NCBI GenBank assembly: GCA_041725875.1 | Contig: JBGRQB010000121.1 | Location: 1 to 13,356 of the forward strand | Reading direction: 5' to 3' | Length of the DNA stretch: 13,356 bases | Source: JBGRQB01 sp041725875 | GTDB taxonomy: Bacteria; Bacteroidota; Ignavibacteria; Ignavibacteriales; Melioribacteraceae | Shown here: positions 1 through 6,904 of the stretch, piece by piece | How positions within the stretch are numbered: the first letter of the stretch is position 1 | How the letters are laid out: each line of letters begins with the position of its first letter | Notes under the pieces: generated by a model | The model's database searches: none | What the model was told of the DNA's origin: nothing | What the model saw: only the letters and a program-made list of their open reading frames with translations | Program-made: the position numbers and the translations under genes

Positions 1-650
1 AATTCCGTGAAAACAAACGTGTTGGAGAGGATTATCTTGCGGAAACATTTGAACTAGAATATAATCGTGATGAATATGTTTTTGAGTTTACTGATGAAGA
101 AAAGCAGCATATTGAAAATTATAAAAAAGAGATCGGTCTGAAACCTGATGATAAAATTATCGGTTTTAACACAGGTTGCTCCGAACTTTTTCCAAATAAA
201 AAAATGACGCTTGAACAGCACGAAGTCCTTATTGAAAGATTTCTTTCATACGGTGATTATAAAGTTATGCTTTTGGGCGGACCCGAAGACACTGAGCGTA
301 ACAACCTTCTTGCAGCTCATTTTGGTGATAAAATCATCAACACTCCTACTACCGAAGGTGTAAGAAGAGGCGCTTGTTATGAGAGTCTGCCCCATGTTGT
401 AATTACCGGCGATACATTTGGAATGCACCTGGCAATTGCTCTTAAAAAATATGTAATAGCCTGGTTTGGTTTGAGTTGCTGGACAGAAATTGATTTGTTT
501 GACAGAGGTGTAATTCTGGCTCCTGAAGGTCTTGACTGCGCACCTTGCTGGAATAAAAAATGCCCGAAAGATCTTGAATGTATCCAGATGATCGATCTTG
601 AACGGATTGAAAAAGAAACAGTAAAATATTTTGAAGAAAAAGATATCTGA
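1..650 (+). CDS. Glycosyltransferase family 9 (heptosyltransferase-like), C-terminal part
   Basis: This is the 3' part of a longer gene. The frame is open from base 3 with no stop, so the start lies left of the window and about 215 residues are visible. The visible part matches the C-terminal, sugar-nucleotide-binding half of GT9 enzymes (ADP-heptose:LPS heptosyltransferases). A strand and loop reading GFNTGCSELFPNKK sits near base 160, followed by GDTFGMHLAIALKK near base 408 and a late Cys-rich stretch (CAPCWNKKCP, with a further Cys) that is common in this family. The family adds sugars to lipopolysaccharide inner core or similar glycans at the cytoplasmic face of the inner membrane. The donor and acceptor cannot be read from the sequence. 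The gene ends in TGA, and the next gene starts 20 bp before that stop, which implies co-transcription and translational coupling. The ATG at base 204 is internal and is not the start. Confidence 0.85.
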   Translation, partial: FRENKRVGEDYLAETFELEYNRDEYVFEFTDEEKQHIENYKKEIGLKPDDKIIGFNTGCSELFPNKKMTLEQHEVLIERFLSYGDYKVMLLGGPEDTERNNLLAAHFGDKIINTPTTEGVRRGACYESLPHVVITGDTFGMHLAIALKKYVIAWFGLSCWTEIDLFDRGVILAPEGLDCAPCWNKKCPKDLECIQMIDLERIEKETVKYFEEKDI

Positions 651-1518
651 CATAAAGAGTTTCAGAAAAACTGTCAACCGACCGTTAATTCTTGACGGCG
701 CGGTTGGCAGTCTGCTTCAACAACAAGGCATCAACGATAAAGATCTCTGGACAAGCAGAGCCAACATCACTGAACAGAAAAAAGTTAAATCTGTCCATAA
801 ATTATACGTTGAAGCCGGTGCCGACATAATTACAACCAACACTTTCAGAACAAACCCGATTGCTTTCAAATCTGCAAAACTTGATTACAATTACGCTGAG
901 TTTATTAAGCAAAGTGTAAATCTTGCAGCAGATGTAATTGGTAATAAAAACGTATTTATCGCAGCGTCAAACTCTCCGGCCGAAGATTGTTATCAGACGG
1001 AGAGAACTCTCAGCAGTAAAAGCTTAATAGAAAATCATCATAAACATATAACTGAATTGTGGAATACAGGTAAAGTTGATTTTATCTTAAATGAAACTTT
1101 TGGTTTTTATGATGAAATAAAAATTGTTTGTGAATTTTGCCACTGCAACAAAATCCCTTTTATTATCAGTCTTTTTACAAAAAACGGAGAAACAATTCTT
1201 TCCGGAGAACCGATTTCCGAAGTGACAAAATTTATTAAAACTTTTGAACCTATGGCAGTATCATTTAATTGTATTTTTCCTGAAACATTTGAAAAAATAT
1301 ATTTTTCATTAGATTTGGATTGCGAAAATTCTTTTTATCTGAACTGCGGATCGGGAAACTTTGAAGATGAAGATATTGAATGCGGAATTTCACCGGAAAA
1401 ATATCTGGAAGTGATAAAACCTTTTGCAAATGAAAATACATTGTTTGTCGGCTCCTGTTGCGGCTCGACACCAGAACACACAAAATTATTGAGGAATTAT
1501 TTTGATAAACAAAATTGA
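631..1518 (+). CDS. Homocysteine S-methyltransferase domain protein (stand-alone, Zn-dependent)
   Basis: A 295-residue protein equal to a single homocysteine-binding/methyltransferase TIM barrel, as in MmuM, BHMT or the first module of MetH, with no folate, B12 or reactivation domains attached. The N-terminal LDGAVG (residues 21-26) matches the family LDGAMGT motif. Zinc and homocysteine ligands are visible as the Cys of SFNC (C214) and the CC pair of GSCCGSTPEHT (C276, C277). The likely role is transfer of a methyl group to homocysteine to make methionine; the donor (S-methylmethionine, betaine or other) is not evident. The start is TTG at 631. A stop lies just upstream at 622 and no ATG or GTG occurs before the conserved barrel, so TTG is essentially forced (ATT at 628 is the only alternative). 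No clear Shine-Dalgarno is visible, so coupling to the upstream gene, which it overlaps by 20 bp, is likely. ispE begins inside its 3' end. Confidence 0.83.
   Translation: MKKKISDIKSFRKTVNRPLILDGAVGSLLQQQGINDKDLWTSRANITEQKKVKSVHKLYVEAGADIITTNTFRTNPIAFKSAKLDYNYAEFIKQSVNLAADVIGNKNVFIAASNSPAEDCYQTERTLSSKSLIENHHKHITELWNTGKVDFILNETFGFYDEIKIVCEFCHCNKIPFIISLFTKNGETILSGEPISEVTKFIKTFEPMAVSFNCIFPETFEKIYFSLDLDCENSFYLNCGSGNFEDEDIECGISPEKYLEVIKPFANENTLFVGSCCGSTPEHTKLLRNYFDKQN
1491..1494 (+). promoter_or_regulatory. Shine-Dalgarno GAGG for the TTG start of ispE
   Basis: GAGG lies 7 nt before the TTG at 1502, inside the end of the methyltransferase gene. No in-frame ATG or GTG lies between it and the conserved PAKINIGL motif, so it settles the TTG start. 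Confidence 0.6.
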
Positions 1519-2353
1519 AATTAAAGCTCCGGCTAAAATAAATATTGGTCTTTACGTTACTGAAAAACGCGCTGACGGATTTCACAATATCGAAACAATT
1601 TTTTACCCTGTAAAAGATTTATTTGATAAACTTATACTTGAGAAAAATGATAAGTTTGAATTTATCTGCTCAGATCCCTCACTCCCTGCGGATGATTCAA
1701 ATCTGGCAGTAAAAGCTGTGAGATTACTTGAAGAGAAAGCAAAAAAAACTATTCCGGTGAAAATTAATCTGGAAAAGAAAATTCCTTACGGAGCCGGACT
1801 CGGCGGCGGAAGTTCAGATGCTGCGGCTGTTCTGATTTCTGTTAATGATATGTATAACCTTGGATTTAACTATCCGCAACTGCTTGAGTTTGGATTGGAA
1901 CTTGGTTCTGATGTTCCCTTTTTTGTGAAAACATTTCCTTCTGTCGGCAAATCACGCGGTGAAAAACTTACTCCGTTGGATTTACAGCTGGAAAAATTTA
2001 TTGTAATTGTTAATCCGGGAATTCATATTTCAACAAAAGAAGCTTACTCAAATGTGACTCCTTCGCCTGTTGAAATTTCATGGAATCAGATAAATGAAAA
2101 ATTGAATAACAATCCTGCCGAGTTAAAAGATGTTTTGAAAAATGATTTTGAAGATTATGCTTTTAAAACTTATCCGGAAATCAAAAAGATTAAAGAAGAA
2201 ATGTACGCAGCAGGTGCTGAGTATGCATTAATGACGGGCAGCGGTTCAACTTTGTTTGCTATTTTTAATGACAAAGAAACAGCTGAAAAATATCTGGCAA
2301 CAACAGATGATAAATTTGTTACTTTTTTAAGTGATCCTGAAGATCAGTATTAA
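1502..2353 (+). CDS. ispE: 4-diphosphocytidyl-2-C-methyl-D-erythritol kinase
   Basis: IspE is a GHMP kinase that phosphorylates the 2-hydroxyl of CDP-methylerythritol with ATP, in the MEP route to IPP and DMAPP in the cytoplasm. The 283-residue length is normal. Motifs in order are PAKINIGL (residues 10-17, with the catalytic Lys12), the glycine-rich ATP loop PYGAGLGGGSSDAA (96-108), GSDVPFF (catalytic Asp137), and the C-terminal GHMP motif MTGSGSTLFAIF. The start is TTG at 1502 with GAGG 7 nt upstream, overlapping the preceding gene by 17 bp, so it is the last gene of a coupled run. Its 3' end overlaps the converging sensor kinase by 35 bp, and no terminator is visible between them. Presence of IspE means the organism uses the MEP pathway rather than mevalonate. 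Confidence 0.96.
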   Translation: MINKIEIKAPAKINIGLYVTEKRADGFHNIETIFYPVKDLFDKLILEKNDKFEFICSDPSLPADDSNLAVKAVRLLEEKAKKTIPVKINLEKKIPYGAGLGGGSSDAAAVLISVNDMYNLGFNYPQLLEFGLELGSDVPFFVKTFPSVGKSRGEKLTPLDLQLEKFIVIVNPGIHISTKEAYSNVTPSPVEISWNQINEKLNNNPAELKDVLKNDFEDYAFKTYPEIKKIKEEMYAAGAEYALMTGSGSTLFAIFNDKETAEKYLATTDDKFVTFLSDPEDQY

Positions 2354-3722
2354 TTTCATTTATTGGTAAAGTAATATAAAATTCAGTGCCCGGTTTTTCC
2401 TGGGTTCCAATTTCAGAGGGACTTTTAACTTTTATGGTCCCTTTATGCTGTTCAATGATTTGTTTTACGACTGAAAGTCCGGTACCGGTTCCTTCAATTG
2501 CTTTATTTTTCGTGTTAGAAGCTCTGTAGTACTCTTTAAATATTTTTTCGAACTCACCTTCGGGTATCCCGATTCCGCTGTCAGAGATCCTTATTTCGTG
2601 ATTTTCTTTTTCTATTTTGTGGGTAACCTGAACTTTGCCGTCGCTGACTGTATATTTTACTGCATTTCCAATTAAATTTGAAAATACAAGATTCAGTAAA
2701 ACTTCGTCACCGGTAATTTGTTGATTGGTTGTGCTGTTGGAATAATTGAGTTCTATATTTTTATTTTTTGCTTTTTCAATGTAATCTTCAACATTTGTTT
2801 TAATCAATTCTGAAATATTAATCAGCTTTTCATCTTTGCTTTTAAGCAATTTAAATTTCGAAATTTTCAGAATGTCATTTATTCGGTTTATTGATTCATC
2901 TAGTCTGATGGTAGCACGATTTACTTTCTGATTAATCTCTTCTTTTTCAGTTACAAATCCGTTGGAAATTAAATTAAGCTGCGAAGTTGCAGAAGCAATA
3001 GGCGATTTCAGTTCGTGAACAACAGCAATAATAAACTTCTGTTTAGATTTTTCAGCCTCTTCCAGTAAATCGTAAGCTTCTTTCAGAGCCACTTCCCTTT
3101 TTTGCAGTTCGCGTGCAATTTTATTTGTAAGATAAACTGTTATAGGCATCATACTGCCAAAAATCAGGTTAATTGTAATCAGGTATGAAAGATCATTGTA
3201 GTAGACAGTCTGAAACAATCCGCCGATACGTTGATGTTTGATTAATTCAAAATATTCCAGCAGACTGGAACCAAGTATAACCAGAACAATTACTCCGGCA
3301 ATTCTGTACATCAGTTTTTTTGGAAGAATTATACTTCCTATAATCATGTGAAAGAGGAAAAAGAAAAGTAGCGGAGTTTCTATCCCGCCGGTGAAATAGA
3401 CAATAATAGCAAGGGAAAAGAGATCCAGACAAATCTGTGCAAGGGAAACCTGAATGGAATTCAGTTTGGCAATTCCCTCCTTTATTTTATCGCAATAATG
3501 CCTGAAATAAACGTTGTACAGAAAAATTCCGATTGCAGTGGAACCAAGAAAAATATATTGAATTTTTGAAAACTCAAATTGAAGAACCCTTGCCAGAAAT
3601 ATAAATAAAAGCAAAAGTGCAACAACTGCCATATATCTTAACTGAATAAACCAGGAATTATACTTACGCATAGATTCCCAATATTTGTCATAATTTTTTA
3701 CTTCAATCGGAAATAATCTCAT
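2319..3722 (-). CDS. Membrane sensor histidine kinase with RegB-like six-helix sensor region
   Basis: A 467-residue histidine kinase. Residues about 27-200 are very hydrophobic and read as roughly six transmembrane helices. Within them TGGIETPL (111-118) resembles the GGxxNPF heptapeptide that binds quinone in RegB/PrrB redox kinases, although Asn and Phe are replaced by Thr and Leu. A short coiled linker (about 205-228) leads to the HisKA domain, with the phosphoacceptor His236 in VVHELKSP. The ATPase domain follows: N-box SNLIGNAVKYT (N349, N353), G1 DSGIGIP (D381), F-box FKEYYRA, and G2 GTGTGLSVV (411-419). All catalytic boxes look intact. There is no receiver domain and no response regulator nearby. 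The ATG lies 2 nt after the TAA of the NfeD gene, implying coupled expression. The 3' end runs into ispE on the other strand. Confidence 0.93.
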   Translation of the reverse strand: MRLFPIEVKNYDKYWESMRKYNSWFIQLRYMAVVALLLLFIFLARVLQFEFSKIQYIFLGSTAIGIFLYNVYFRHYCDKIKEGIAKLNSIQVSLAQICLDLFSLAIIVYFTGGIETPLLFFFLFHMIIGSIILPKKLMYRIAGVIVLVILGSSLLEYFELIKHQRIGGLFQTVYYNDLSYLITINLIFGSMMPITVYLTNKIARELQKREVALKEAYDLLEEAEKSKQKFIIAVVHELKSPIASATSQLNLISNGFVTEKEEINQKVNRATIRLDESINRINDILKISKFKLLKSKDEKLINISELIKTNVEDYIEKAKNKNIELNYSNSTTNQQITGDEVLLNLVFSNLIGNAVKYTVSDGKVQVTHKIEKENHEIRISDSGIGIPEGEFEKIFKEYYRASNTKNKAIEGTGTGLSVVKQIIEQHKGTIKVKSPSEIGTQEKPGTEFYITLPINEINTDLQDHLKK

Positions 3723-3723
3723 T

Positions 3724-5043
3724 TTAATCCGCTATTTTTCGTACAACAATTTTTGAACCTTCAATATGAATTACTTTTACGTTACTGCTTTTTTCAACAT
3801 AATCACCTTCGGTTACAACGTCAATTTTTTTATTTTCAAAAATTGCAGTTCCCGCCGGTCTAAGATCCGTATGTGCAATTCCTTCTTTTTCCATTAAATG
3901 CTGATATTTTTCATCTGTGGTGTAACCGGAAGTTGCATCAATGTTGTCATCAAGTACAAGTTTTTTAAACATTGCTGTTTTGGGGAGATATTTCCACAAT
4001 ATCAAAATAATTAACAACGAAAGAACTAATGAAATAGCTAACTGAATAATAGCCTCCTCAATTATTGCAAAATTTATTACAGGAAAATCGGAAATTAATC
4101 CGAGAAACAGACTGATAATTATAAGTGCTATACCGCCAAATCCGAATATGCCGAAACCGGGTATCACGAAAAATTCCACTAGCAGAAGCGCAATGCCCAC
4201 AATAAACAGCACAATTTCAAATGCTGATGCAAGTTCTAAAATATATCCGGCTCCAAAGAAAAGTATCAGAGCAACAACTCCTGCTGTGCCGGGAACTCCC
4301 CATCCTGGTGATTTTACTTCGGTGAAAAGCCCAACCAGACCAATCATAATCAACAACGAAGATATTACCGGATTGTTTAGAAAGCGGATAAAAGCTTCTG
4401 CCCAGTTACTGTCGAGAGTTTCTATTTCTGCGTTTTCTATTCCCAGACTGTCAAGAACTTCATCAATTGTTGATAATTTGAAATCTGCGATTTTATATTT
4501 AATTGCTTCATCTGTGGTCAGAGTTATAAGCTGAGTACTGTCAACCAAACCTTCAATGCTGATTCGTTCATCAACCATTCCTTCGGCAATATCTGCGGGT
4601 CTGCCATTTTTCTCAGCTGTGGCGCGCATTTCGGAACGCATATAAGATTGATATTTTTCAGCTTGTTTTTTGCCGGCCTGGTCAACAACTGTAGATGCAC
4701 CAATAGATGCACCGGGAACCATAACTATTTTTTCACAGGAAAGTGAAATTAAAGCACCGGCCGAAATGGCTCTTTTGTCAATAAAGGCAAGAGTTTTTAC
4801 TTTGGAGTTAATAATGGCATCTTTTAGCTGAGTTGCAGCATCAACTCTTCCGCCAAATGTATTGATCTCAAAAATAATGAGTTTGGCAAGATTGTTTTCC
4901 GCTTCTGAAATGGTTCTTTTTACATAAGGAACCAGACCAAGATCTATATCACCTTCAATCTTGCCAACATAAACTTTTGATGACTGCGAATAGGAAAAAA
5001 TTGTTGTCAGACAAAACAATATCAAAAAGAATAGTTTTTTCAC
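3724..5043 (-). CDS. nfeD: NfeD-family membrane-bound serine protease (long ClpP-class form)
   Basis: A full-length (439 aa) NfeD protein of the long type. An N-terminal signal peptide (residues 1-20, ending FSYSQ) is followed by a ClpP/SppA-fold protease domain (about 24-190). This shows FEINTFGGRVDAA (58-70), the nucleophile Ser94 in RAISAGALIS, and a probable general-base Lys130 placed as in the archaeal PH1510 protease. A membrane region with several helices (about 225-350) follows, then a C-terminal soluble OB-fold NfeD domain (about 370-439, with LRPAGTA at 394-400). The family cleaves membrane-protein segments, classically together with a stomatin/SPFH partner. No stomatin gene is adjacent here; the next gene, 1 nt away, is a sensor histidine kinase. 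The start is GTG at 5043, supported by a Shine-Dalgarno 5 nt upstream and by the signal peptide beginning exactly there. Confidence 0.93.
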   Translation of the reverse strand: MKKLFFLILFCLTTIFSYSQSSKVYVGKIEGDIDLGLVPYVKRTISEAENNLAKLIIFEINTFGGRVDAATQLKDAIINSKVKTLAFIDKRAISAGALISLSCEKIVMVPGASIGASTVVDQAGKKQAEKYQSYMRSEMRATAEKNGRPADIAEGMVDERISIEGLVDSTQLITLTTDEAIKYKIADFKLSTIDEVLDSLGIENAEIETLDSNWAEAFIRFLNNPVISSLLIMIGLVGLFTEVKSPGWGVPGTAGVVALILFFGAGYILELASAFEIVLFIVGIALLLVEFFVIPGFGIFGFGGIALIIISLFLGLISDFPVINFAIIEEAIIQLAISLVLSLLIILILWKYLPKTAMFKKLVLDDNIDATSGYTTDEKYQHLMEKEGIAHTDLRPAGTAIFENKKIDVVTEGDYVEKSSNVKVIHIEGSKIVVRKIAD

Positions 5044-5048
5044 AAAGA

Positions 5049-5054
5049 CACCCT
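5049..5054 (-). promoter_or_regulatory. Shine-Dalgarno AGGGTG for the GTG start of nfeD
   Basis: On the minus strand AGGGTG lies 5 nt before GTG at 5043. It fixes the GTG as the start, in agreement with the MKKLFF signal peptide onset. Confidence 0.6.
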
Positions 5055-5109
5055 AAACTTTATTTTACTATTCTGATAAATAACAATTTTTATAAATAAA
5101 GTAAATCAC

Positions 5110-5139
5110 ATTTTAGTTTATTCAGCTATTTAGAGTCAA
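5110..5139 (-). promoter_or_regulatory. Possible sigma70-type promoter for nfeD and the kinase
   Basis: In the 102-bp gap between the esterase and nfeD, the minus strand carries TTGACT (5134-5139) and TAAAAT (5110-5115) separated by 18 bp, ending about 65 nt before the nfeD start. The region is very AT-rich, so a chance match is quite possible. If this lineage uses a Bacteroidota-type promoter consensus, the match may be irrelevant. Confidence 0.3.
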
Positions 5140-5145
5140 AACGTA

Positions 5146-6423
5146 CTATTTATAAACTCTTTCAAAATCAGCTTCCAGAAAATTCATCATCCATCTTCTT
5201 ACTTTTAATTTTTTACCAAGATTTAATGCGTCATTTAAATATTTTCTGGAGGAAAGAATTTCGTTTTTCCCTTCGTATACTAACCCGAGAGTATGTTTAA
5301 TATTCATTGATTCAGGATATTTTTTTAATCCTTCCAGCAAAGTTTTTTCTGCTTTTTTCAATTTTCCGAGTCGTCTGTATACATCACCAAGTTTAAAGTA
5401 ATAATCCTGCAGCGATGACGGGAAGAAGTTAACAATTGCAGATCTGAATTGATCAAGTTCATTTTGTGCATCTGCCTGAGCCAAAGAATATGCAGAGTAA
5501 AAAACAAATGTTGGAGGAAGTGTAACTTTATAGCCTAATTTTTCAGAAAACTTATTGTATGAATCAACATAGGTTCTTATTTGAGTAGGAGCAAAAGTTA
5601 CAGAGTTAAATTCCCAGTTTTTGAATATTTCGTAAAATGCAAATTCCATACTTTTTAATCCGACAGAGTTGTGGCTCTCGTCAGGAAAATGTTTGTAAAT
5701 GTGAGTTAAACCTTCCGGAGAGAATTTTTCTAAAAGTGCAAGATACTCTTCAACCTTCATTCCCTGTTCATTACCAAGTGTAACAATCAGCTGATTATTA
5801 TATTTAAGTTTTTTCTCAAAAACATTTTCTGCGCGTTCTACAAGGTAAGTTTCGTTCCACCAGATACTCGGACTAATAGCAACATAAGCGTTAAAGAGTT
5901 CAGGTTTTTCCGTGAGAACGGTAACAGCAAATAATCCGCCAACTGAATGTCCCATTAAAATATCAAAAGGAGCGGTTCTATATTTATTGGCAATAAGAGG
6001 CTTTAAGTCTTTTTCAAGGAATTCAATAAGTTTATTTGCTCTGCCAGATTTTTCTCCTTTAGGATTGTTCAAATCTGTCGGAGTCATATTTTTAAGGTAG
6101 TTTTTGTGACCTTTATCAGAAATTGCAACAACTATCATTTCCGGGATGCGTTCACTTATTGATGATAACTGTTCTGTTAATCCGGCAAGATGAAAGAAAT
6201 TGTAATCGCCGTCAACCATATAAACAACAGGATATCGTGCTTCTTTATTAAGGTGATAACTTGCAGGTAAAAATATTGAGACTGATCTTTCTTCATTCAA
6301 AACTTTTGATTTAAAACTGAAATGAGTTCCCAGTTCAACAGATGTTGAATTTTCCTGAGCAAAAAGAATTGAGCAAAATAAAACCAAAATAAGCATTGAT
6401 GTTTTTTTCAATTTGTCCCCCAT
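5146..6423 (-). CDS. Secreted alpha/beta-hydrolase esterase (esterase D/Fes-like) with C-terminal TPR
   Basis: A 425-residue exported protein. An N-terminal signal peptide (LILVLFCSILFAQ, about residues 11-23) is followed by a putative esterase domain (about 30-275). It shows the strand VVYMVDGDYNFF, the nucleophile elbow GHSVGG (Ser160), and a late His251 in DESHNSV as the probable triad histidine. Family members include esterase D, ferri-siderophore esterases and feruloyl esterases, so the substrate is unknown. The C-terminus (about 330-415) is helical and TPR-like (YYFKLGDVYRRLGKLKKAEK, then a second repeat). The start is uncertain. The ATG at 6423 has no Shine-Dalgarno, whereas TTG at 6411 follows GGGG by about 5 nt and would give a cleaner signal peptide beginning MKKTSM. 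The gene stands alone between the yajC terminator and nfeD, so it probably has its own promoter in the 6424-6552 gap. Confidence 0.85.
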   Translation of the reverse strand: MGDKLKKTSMLILVLFCSILFAQENSTSVELGTHFSFKSKVLNEERSVSIFLPASYHLNKEARYPVVYMVDGDYNFFHLAGLTEQLSSISERIPEMIVVAISDKGHKNYLKNMTPTDLNNPKGEKSGRANKLIEFLEKDLKPLIANKYRTAPFDILMGHSVGGLFAVTVLTEKPELFNAYVAISPSIWWNETYLVERAENVFEKKLKYNNQLIVTLGNEQGMKVEEYLALLEKFSPEGLTHIYKHFPDESHNSVGLKSMEFAFYEIFKNWEFNSVTFAPTQIRTYVDSYNKFSEKLGYKVTLPPTFVFYSAYSLAQADAQNELDQFRSAIVNFFPSSLQDYYFKLGDVYRRLGKLKKAEKTLLEGLKKYPESMNIKHTLGLVYEGKNEILSSRKYLNDALNLGKKLKVRRWMMNFLEADFERVYK

Positions 6424-6552
6424 AATAAAATTAGAGATGCAGAATTATTAAAGTAAAATCGGATTGAAAATAACCAACTAGAGGTATAATGGCAATAAAA
6501 CTTTTCTGAAATGCTTGTGAAGTAAATGAATGGCAATTAGGAGAGAAAAAAG
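6424..6552. other. Intergenic gap upstream of the esterase gene
   Basis: This is the largest non-coding gap, between the terminator and the esterase start. It must contain the promoter of the esterase gene if the terminator is efficient. I see no convincing -35/-10 pair. A 9-bp direct repeat, AATGGCAAT, occurs at 6488-6496 and 6529-6537, 41 bp apart; it could be an operator or chance. Confidence 0.35.
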
Positions 6553-6578
6553 AAAAACCTCCGAAACCGGAGGTTTTT
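6553..6578 (-). terminator. Intrinsic terminator after yajC
   Basis: A perfect 11-bp inverted repeat, AAAAACCTCCG (6553-6563) and CGGAGGTTTTT (6568-6578), flanks a 4-nt loop. On the minus strand it lies 7 nt after the yajC stop and is followed by a T-rich run. The A and T tracts on both sides would let it work in either direction. It ends the run of genes that finishes with tgt-yajC. Confidence 0.92.
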
Positions 6579-6585
6579 GCAAACT

Positions 6586-6894
6586 TTATTTTTCAACTAC
6601 ATTAGTAACTGAACTTCTTTCAACAGTAACTTTAATGTTATTTCCAAGATCAACAAGTAAAGTTTTTTCATCCATTCCGGCAACAGTTCCGTGTAAACCG
6701 CCGCTAGTTATTACTTTGTCACCTTTTTTCATTTCATTTATCATTTTTTCGCGGTCTTTTTGTCTCTTCTGCTGAGGACGAATAATCATAAAGTAAAAGA
6801 TTAAAAAGATAGCGCCAAACATAATAAGTGTGCTCATCATACTTTGCTCGCCGCCTTGTGGTTGTCCACCCATGGCAAATAATAAAAATTCCAT
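6586..6894 (-). CDS. yajC: Preprotein translocase accessory subunit YajC
   Basis: A small (102 aa) inner-membrane protein with a short Gly/Gln-rich N-terminus, one transmembrane helix (about residues 20-38), then the YajC signature IIRPQQKRQKDREKM (38-52) and a basic/beta-rich domain (KGDKVITSGGLHGTVAGMD). YajC associates with SecDF and the SecYEG translocon to assist protein export. The ATG at 6894 has AGGAGA 4-5 nt upstream, and that ribosome site overlaps the TAG stop of tgt, so the two are coupled. secD and secF, which often follow yajC, are absent here: a terminator comes directly after the gene. Confidence 0.95.
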   Translation of the reverse strand: MEFLLFAMGGQPQGGEQSMMSTLIMFGAIFLIFYFMIIRPQQKRQKDREKMINEMKKGDKVITSGGLHGTVAGMDEKTLLVDLGNNIKVTVERSSVTNVVEK

Positions 6895-6898
6895 AAAT

Positions 6899-6904
6899 TC
6901 TCCT
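6899..6904 (-). promoter_or_regulatory. Strong Shine-Dalgarno AGGAGA of yajC overlapping the tgt stop
   Basis: The minus-strand string TAGGAGA merges the tgt stop codon (TAG) with the yajC ribosome site, 4 nt before the yajC ATG. Confidence 0.65.

Noticed and set aside
204..650. A complete 148-residue gene starting at the ATG at 204
   Set aside because: The frame is open back to base 3 and the upstream residues contain the conserved GFNTGCSELFP motif, so this is the tail of a longer GT9 gene.
2479..2488. 10-bp palindrome CCGGTACCGG
   Set aside because: It encodes part of the kinase G2 motif (GTGTG) and is explained by coding constraint.
4148..4534. Open frame of 128 residues on the plus strand opposite nfeD
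   Set aside because: It is a Ser/Ile-rich antisense shadow of the NfeD membrane region with no ribosome site.
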